A stretch of 64,000 nucleotides of DNA from contig NZ_JADWYO010000017.1 of the NCBI RefSeq assembly GCF_022414595.1, positions 30,930-94,929 of the forward strand. The letters run 5' to 3'. The DNA is from Streptomyces sp. MUM 203J (GTDB lineage: Bacteria > Actinomycetota > Actinomycetes > Streptomycetales > Streptomycetaceae). The position numbers and the translations under genes are program-made. Numbering within the stretch: position 1 is the first letter of the stretch; every line of letters begins with the position of its first letter. The notes beneath the pieces were generated by a model. That model ran no database searches. It saw only the letters and a list, made by a program, of their open reading frames with translations, and was not told the DNA's origin. Below are positions 61,005-64,000 of the stretch, piece by piece.

Positions 61005-62348
61005 TCACGGCCGCCATCGCACCCGGTGTTCCTCCAGGTGGGACAGCACCGTGTGGTTCGCCTCCCAGCCGTCCGGGAACTTCACGGTCACGCCCAGCTG
61101 GACCGGCTCGGTCGAGGGGTGTTCGTCCAGCAGATCCGTCACGCCCTCGCGGCAGACGACGACGCACGCGTGGCGGTGCCGGGAGGCGAGCACGCACAGG
61201 CGGCCCGTCTCCAGGTGGAAGGCCGTCGCGTCCGGGCGGCCCGACAGGGGATGCAGGACGACCGTCACGTCGTACTCGCGGCCCTGCAGCCGGTTCGCCG
61301 TGTCCACGGTCACGCCGGGCGGGACGCCCAGTTCGTGCAGCGCCGCCCGCACCGCCGCCGCCTGGTCGCGGTGTGCCGTGCCGACGGCCACCCGGTCTGG
61401 GCCCAGCGGCACCGGCCGCTCCGACCGCTCGCTCACCGCAGCCGCTCCCCTGTCCAGCAGCCTGCGCACCACCAGCGCACACGCGTGTACCGCCTCGGGG
61501 TCCGTACGGGGCGTGCGGCGGGCCGGCAGTTCCAGCAGGCCCCAGCCGGAGGCCGCCGCCTCGTCCAGCACCCGGTCCGGTGCCGAGCCGTCGGAGGCGG
61601 CACCGAAGGACAGCCGCCGGTCCTGAGGGCCGGTACCCGCGCGGAACGGCGTGTACGGGTAGAAGGCGTCCGACACCAGCCGCGCCGCCGACGCGGGCAG
61701 CCGCCACGACACCGGCAGCCGGTGCTGCGGCAGCTCGGGGTTGTGGGCGAGCAGCGTCGACACCGCGCTGGCCGAAGGGTCGTAGGACACGCCCGCCCAC
61801 TGGTCGGCCGTCACCACGGAGAACGGGTCCAGCTGCCCCGGGTCGCCCACGAACAGCGCCCGCTCGAACAGGCCCGCCACCGCCAGCAGCGCGTCCGAGC
61901 GCATCTGGTACGCCTCGTCCACGATCGCGTGCCGCCAGGGCTCGGCGCCCTTCACATACGCCCACTTCTTGGCCGTCGACAGCACGACCGGAAGGCCCGC
62001 CAGGTCCGCCGCCTTCGTCGACTTCCGTACCGCGTCCAGCGCGTCGAGCGCCTTGTCGTACGGGTCGCTGTCGCTGGAGTGCAGGCGGCCCACCTCCAGA
62101 TCCGGCTGCTTCTCCGCGAGCCGCAGCACCAGGTCGTCGACCTGCGCGTTCGTCTGCGCCACCACCATCAGGGGGCGCCCGGCCGCCGCCAGCTCCAGGG
62201 CCGCGCGGACCACCAGTGTCGACTTGCCCGCGCCGGGCGGGGAGTCCACGACCACGCCCCGGGCGTCCCCGTGCAGGGTGCTCTCCAGGATCCGGGCCGT
62301 GGCGCGGGCCGCCTCCGCCGCCGGGTCGAAAGCCGTCGTCGCCGTCAC
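61005..62348 (-). CDS. SF1 (UPF1/Dna2-like) helicase/ATPase
   Basis: A 447-residue AAA_30/UvrD-C-type helicase. Walker A VDSPPGAGKSTL (residues about 35-46), Walker B as IVDEAYQ, motif III GDPGQLDPF, motif IV-V region VAVGTAHRDQAAAVRAAL, motif Va LQGREYDVTVVLHPLSG and motif VI-like LASRHRHACVVV (the usual SRA.. Arg). GTG 62348 overlaps the stop of the upstream gene by 4 bp (GTGA), so the two form one unit. The nucleic acid target is unknown. Confidence 0.82.
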   Translation of the reverse strand: MTATTAFDPAAEAARATARILESTLHGDARGVVVDSPPGAGKSTLVVRAALELAAAGRPLMVVAQTNAQVDDLVLRLAEKQPDLEVGRLHSSDSDPYDKALDALDAVRKSTKAADLAGLPVVLSTAKKWAYVKGAEPWRHAIVDEAYQMRSDALLAVAGLFERALFVGDPGQLDPFSVVTADQWAGVSYDPSASAVSTLLAHNPELPQHRLPVSWRLPASAARLVSDAFYPYTPFRAGTGPQDRRLSFGAASDGSAPDRVLDEAAASGWGLLELPARRTPRTDPEAVHACALVVRRLLDRGAAAVSERSERPVPLGPDRVAVGTAHRDQAAAVRAALHELGVPPGVTVDTANRLQGREYDVTVVLHPLSGRPDATAFHLETGRLCVLASRHRHACVVVCREGVTDLLDEHPSTEPVQLGVTVKFPDGWEANHTVLSHLEEHRVRWRP

Positions 62349-63937
62349 AGGAAGTCCTCCGGGGTGACCGGGTCGGGGGTCGCGGCCTCGTCCGCGCGCG
62401 GTGGACCGCCGTGGGTCCACGGGGTCTCCTCCGGGTCCGGCAGCTTCGGGCCCGTCCGCTGGTCGTGTTCGAACAGCGTCCAGGCGATCCGGTCGCCCTT
62501 CTGCGGCACGGACCCCTCCGCCGGCTCCCGCGAACGGCCCATCCGGTCCAGCACCCGAAGTACCAGCACGCCGCCTTCTTCCTCGTACCGGACGAACTCC
62601 GCGCTCTGCGGCCTGCCTTCCAGCGACCGGTACGCCTTCACGCCCTCGCCCAGGTGCGGCGCGTCGTCCGTCCGTACGGTCAGCAGGGGGCGCGGCGACG
62701 GGCGCTTCGTCTCCGTCCAGGTCATCTCCACGTCCAGCACCTCCGCCAGGAACGCCTCGCCCGCGAGCCGCCGCCCGGCCATCACCAGCGGGTCGTCCAG
62801 GGCCTCCTGCGCCTCCAGCTGGGCCTGCGCGGTCTCGCGCGCCGCCAGCTTCTGCGCGGCGGTGACCGCGTCGTCCCGGCGGGGCTGCGGGGGCTCGCCC
62901 GCACGCACGCGGTCGCGGTGCCCGGTGAACGACCAGCGGTCGCGCGTCCAGCGGTCCGCGACCCGCGCACCGGACGGCAGGTCCCCCACGAGACGGAGCG
63001 CCTGCCAGACCGCGTCCCAGGTCGGCCTCATCTGGGTCAGCAGCAGACGGCGGATCTCGCCCTCCGCGCGGTGCAGCTCGCCCAGTCGCAGGTCCGCCGC
63101 CTCCCCGTCCTCGGCGGCGGCCAGCGCCTGGCGGGCCCGGTCGTACCGCTCGATCGCCGGAGCCAGCAGCCGGTTGTCGAACGCCGGGTCCGTCGCGGGA
63201 CCCGCGGGCGGGCACAGCAGCTGCCCGTCCCGGTCCCGGCCCAGCTCCGCCCGCAGCGCCGCAGCCTCGCCCGCCTCTCCGAGCGGCGGGTCGACCCACG
63301 CCAGGAGCGCGCCCAGGTGCTGGTCCTCCAGCGAGGACTGGCCGGTCGCCCAGTGCCGGTTCAGCAGGTCCGTCGCCGCGACCAGCAGCGACGCGCCCGG
63401 GACCCGGGCCCGCTCCCCGTAGTGGGTCAGCCACCTGCCCAGCAGCGGCACGCGCGGCGGAGCGGGGAACGGGGTCTCCGGGTCCTGCTCGGCGGTCCGC
63501 CGGAACCGCGTCGACCGTCCCAGGAGCCGTACGTACTCCACACCCGCCCGGTTCGGCACGACGATCTGCGGCGCGTCCGCGCACAGGTCGACGGCGACCT
63601 TCACCTTCTTGCCGGTCTCCGGGTCGGTCTCCGACCGCTCGGCCTCCTCGACCCTGTCCGTGTACGCGTCGATGTACGGAAGCACCGCCTCCGCCAGCTC
63701 CGCCAGGAACGTGAACCGCAGGTCACGGTCGCGCGGCTGCGGTACGGCGAGGAGCCGCGGCTCCTCCGGGTCCGTCCCCACCAGGGCGCCGAGCGGCGCG
63801 CCCGCCTCGCCCGCCGTCGTCAGCGGCACCAGAACCAGGGGACGCTCCGCCACATGCCGGTGCCGCACCGTGGCCAGCGGCCGCGCCCGCCCCGCCTCCA
63901 CGGCCTCCAGGCGCGCGAGCGTCGAGATCAGCGACAT
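62345..63937 (-). CDS. Partner protein of the SF1 helicase, unknown
   Basis: A 530-residue soluble protein with no signal peptide or membrane segment. Notable parts are an Arg/Lys-rich N-terminal third (LVLVPLTTAGEAGAPLGALVG, DLRFTFLAELAEAVLPYIDAYTDR), a central helical region with LLNRHWATGQSSLEDQHLGALLAWVDPPLGEAG, a coiled-coil-like stretch (about 355-395) and a C-terminal beta-rich part (FVRYEEEGGVLVLRVLDRMG, RIAWTLFEHDQRTG) ending EDFL. No catalytic motif is recognised. Overlapping genes argue that it works with the helicase; a role in DNA repair or defence is possible but not shown. Confidence 0.7.
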   Translation of the reverse strand: MSLISTLARLEAVEAGRARPLATVRHRHVAERPLVLVPLTTAGEAGAPLGALVGTDPEEPRLLAVPQPRDRDLRFTFLAELAEAVLPYIDAYTDRVEEAERSETDPETGKKVKVAVDLCADAPQIVVPNRAGVEYVRLLGRSTRFRRTAEQDPETPFPAPPRVPLLGRWLTHYGERARVPGASLLVAATDLLNRHWATGQSSLEDQHLGALLAWVDPPLGEAGEAAALRAELGRDRDGQLLCPPAGPATDPAFDNRLLAPAIERYDRARQALAAAEDGEAADLRLGELHRAEGEIRRLLLTQMRPTWDAVWQALRLVGDLPSGARVADRWTRDRWSFTGHRDRVRAGEPPQPRRDDAVTAAQKLAARETAQAQLEAQEALDDPLVMAGRRLAGEAFLAEVLDVEMTWTETKRPSPRPLLTVRTDDAPHLGEGVKAYRSLEGRPQSAEFVRYEEEGGVLVLRVLDRMGRSREPAEGSVPQKGDRIAWTLFEHDQRTGPKLPDPEETPWTHGGPPRADEAATPDPVTPEDFL

Positions 63938-64000
63938 GCCCCGGCCTCCTCCGCCCCGGCCGGGCCCCGACGGCCCGCCGCCCGGCCCGCGCCTGCGGGG

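Noticed and set aside
1..64000. CRISPR array, transposase or integrase genes
   Set aside because: No regularly spaced repeats and no transposase, integrase or recombinase motif was seen in any supported frame.

Overview
The window is high-GC (about 72%) linear-chromosome-type DNA from a Streptomyces. The gene set, the G/C-rich third codon positions, a TTA codon in an adpA-type regulator, a DtxR/DmdR iron box and a CebR box all point that way. The order agmatinase, acyl-CoA dehydrogenases, acyl-CoA carboxylase operon, desE/desF/desB, glmS, adpA, orn, tRNA-His, cebR-like gene, two-component system matches, from my memory of the S. coelicolor map, the core-chromosome order around SCO2770-SCO2807. 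No alignment was run.

Layout. Bases 1-5.8 kb hold the start of a methionine aminopeptidase divergent from an XRE regulator, a secreted endonuclease I, a ThDP enzyme, an agmatinase and a PucR-type regulator. Bases 5.9-15.7 kb are acyl-CoA and leucine catabolism: an acyl-CoA dehydrogenase, a TesB thioesterase, and a TetR gene divergent from a four-gene operon (carboxylase beta, biotinylated alpha, HMG-CoA lyase, acyl-CoA dehydrogenase) with two operator-like sites between them. Bases 15.9-20.1 kb carry an iron-boxed siderophore uptake operon (desE, desF) with a lone desB-type N-hydroxylase and no desA, desC or desD. Bases 20.1-29.6 kb are housekeeping and development: glmS, a four-repeat secreted protein, a DinB-fold protein, a secreted lipase-like hydrolase, an acetate transporter, a universal stress protein, adpA (TTA codon), orn and tRNA-His.

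Bases 29.6-51.9 kb look like an accessory island between tRNA-His and the cebR-like gene. It holds a GAF/PAS/SpoIIE phosphatase, an intact GNAT gene, and a type II polyketide locus: FMN reductase, FrnE-like thioredoxin-fold protein, MFS pump + glycosyltransferase + MDR reductase operon, SDR, LLM oxidoreductase, MBL-fold cyclase-like protein, SARP, ketoreductase, KS-alpha, KS-beta, NTF2-like protein, GT-B-like protein, ActVA-ORF5-like hydroxylase and an atypical response regulator. It closes with a broken GNAT copy in inverted orientation. No acyl carrier protein or aromatase/cyclase of a usual family is visible. The FrnE-like gene and the pump operon have nearly identical MerR/SoxR-type promoters (TTGACC, 19-bp spacer carrying a dyad), suggesting that a redox-active aromatic product induces its own export and detoxification. 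The atypical response regulator and the pump each carry a TTA codon near the start, which would tie them to bldA, as in adpA.

Bases 52-64 kb return to core-like content: a cebR-like repressor with a perfect CebR box but no cebEFG-bglC, a CBM2-GH18 chitinase with its ribosome site in a hairpin, a histidine kinase/response regulator pair, a Nudix-methyltransferase fused reading frame, an XRE/TPR-like regulator with two tiny genes, and a two-gene SF1 helicase cassette. Products are assigned from motifs and remembered family sequences; no database search was done.
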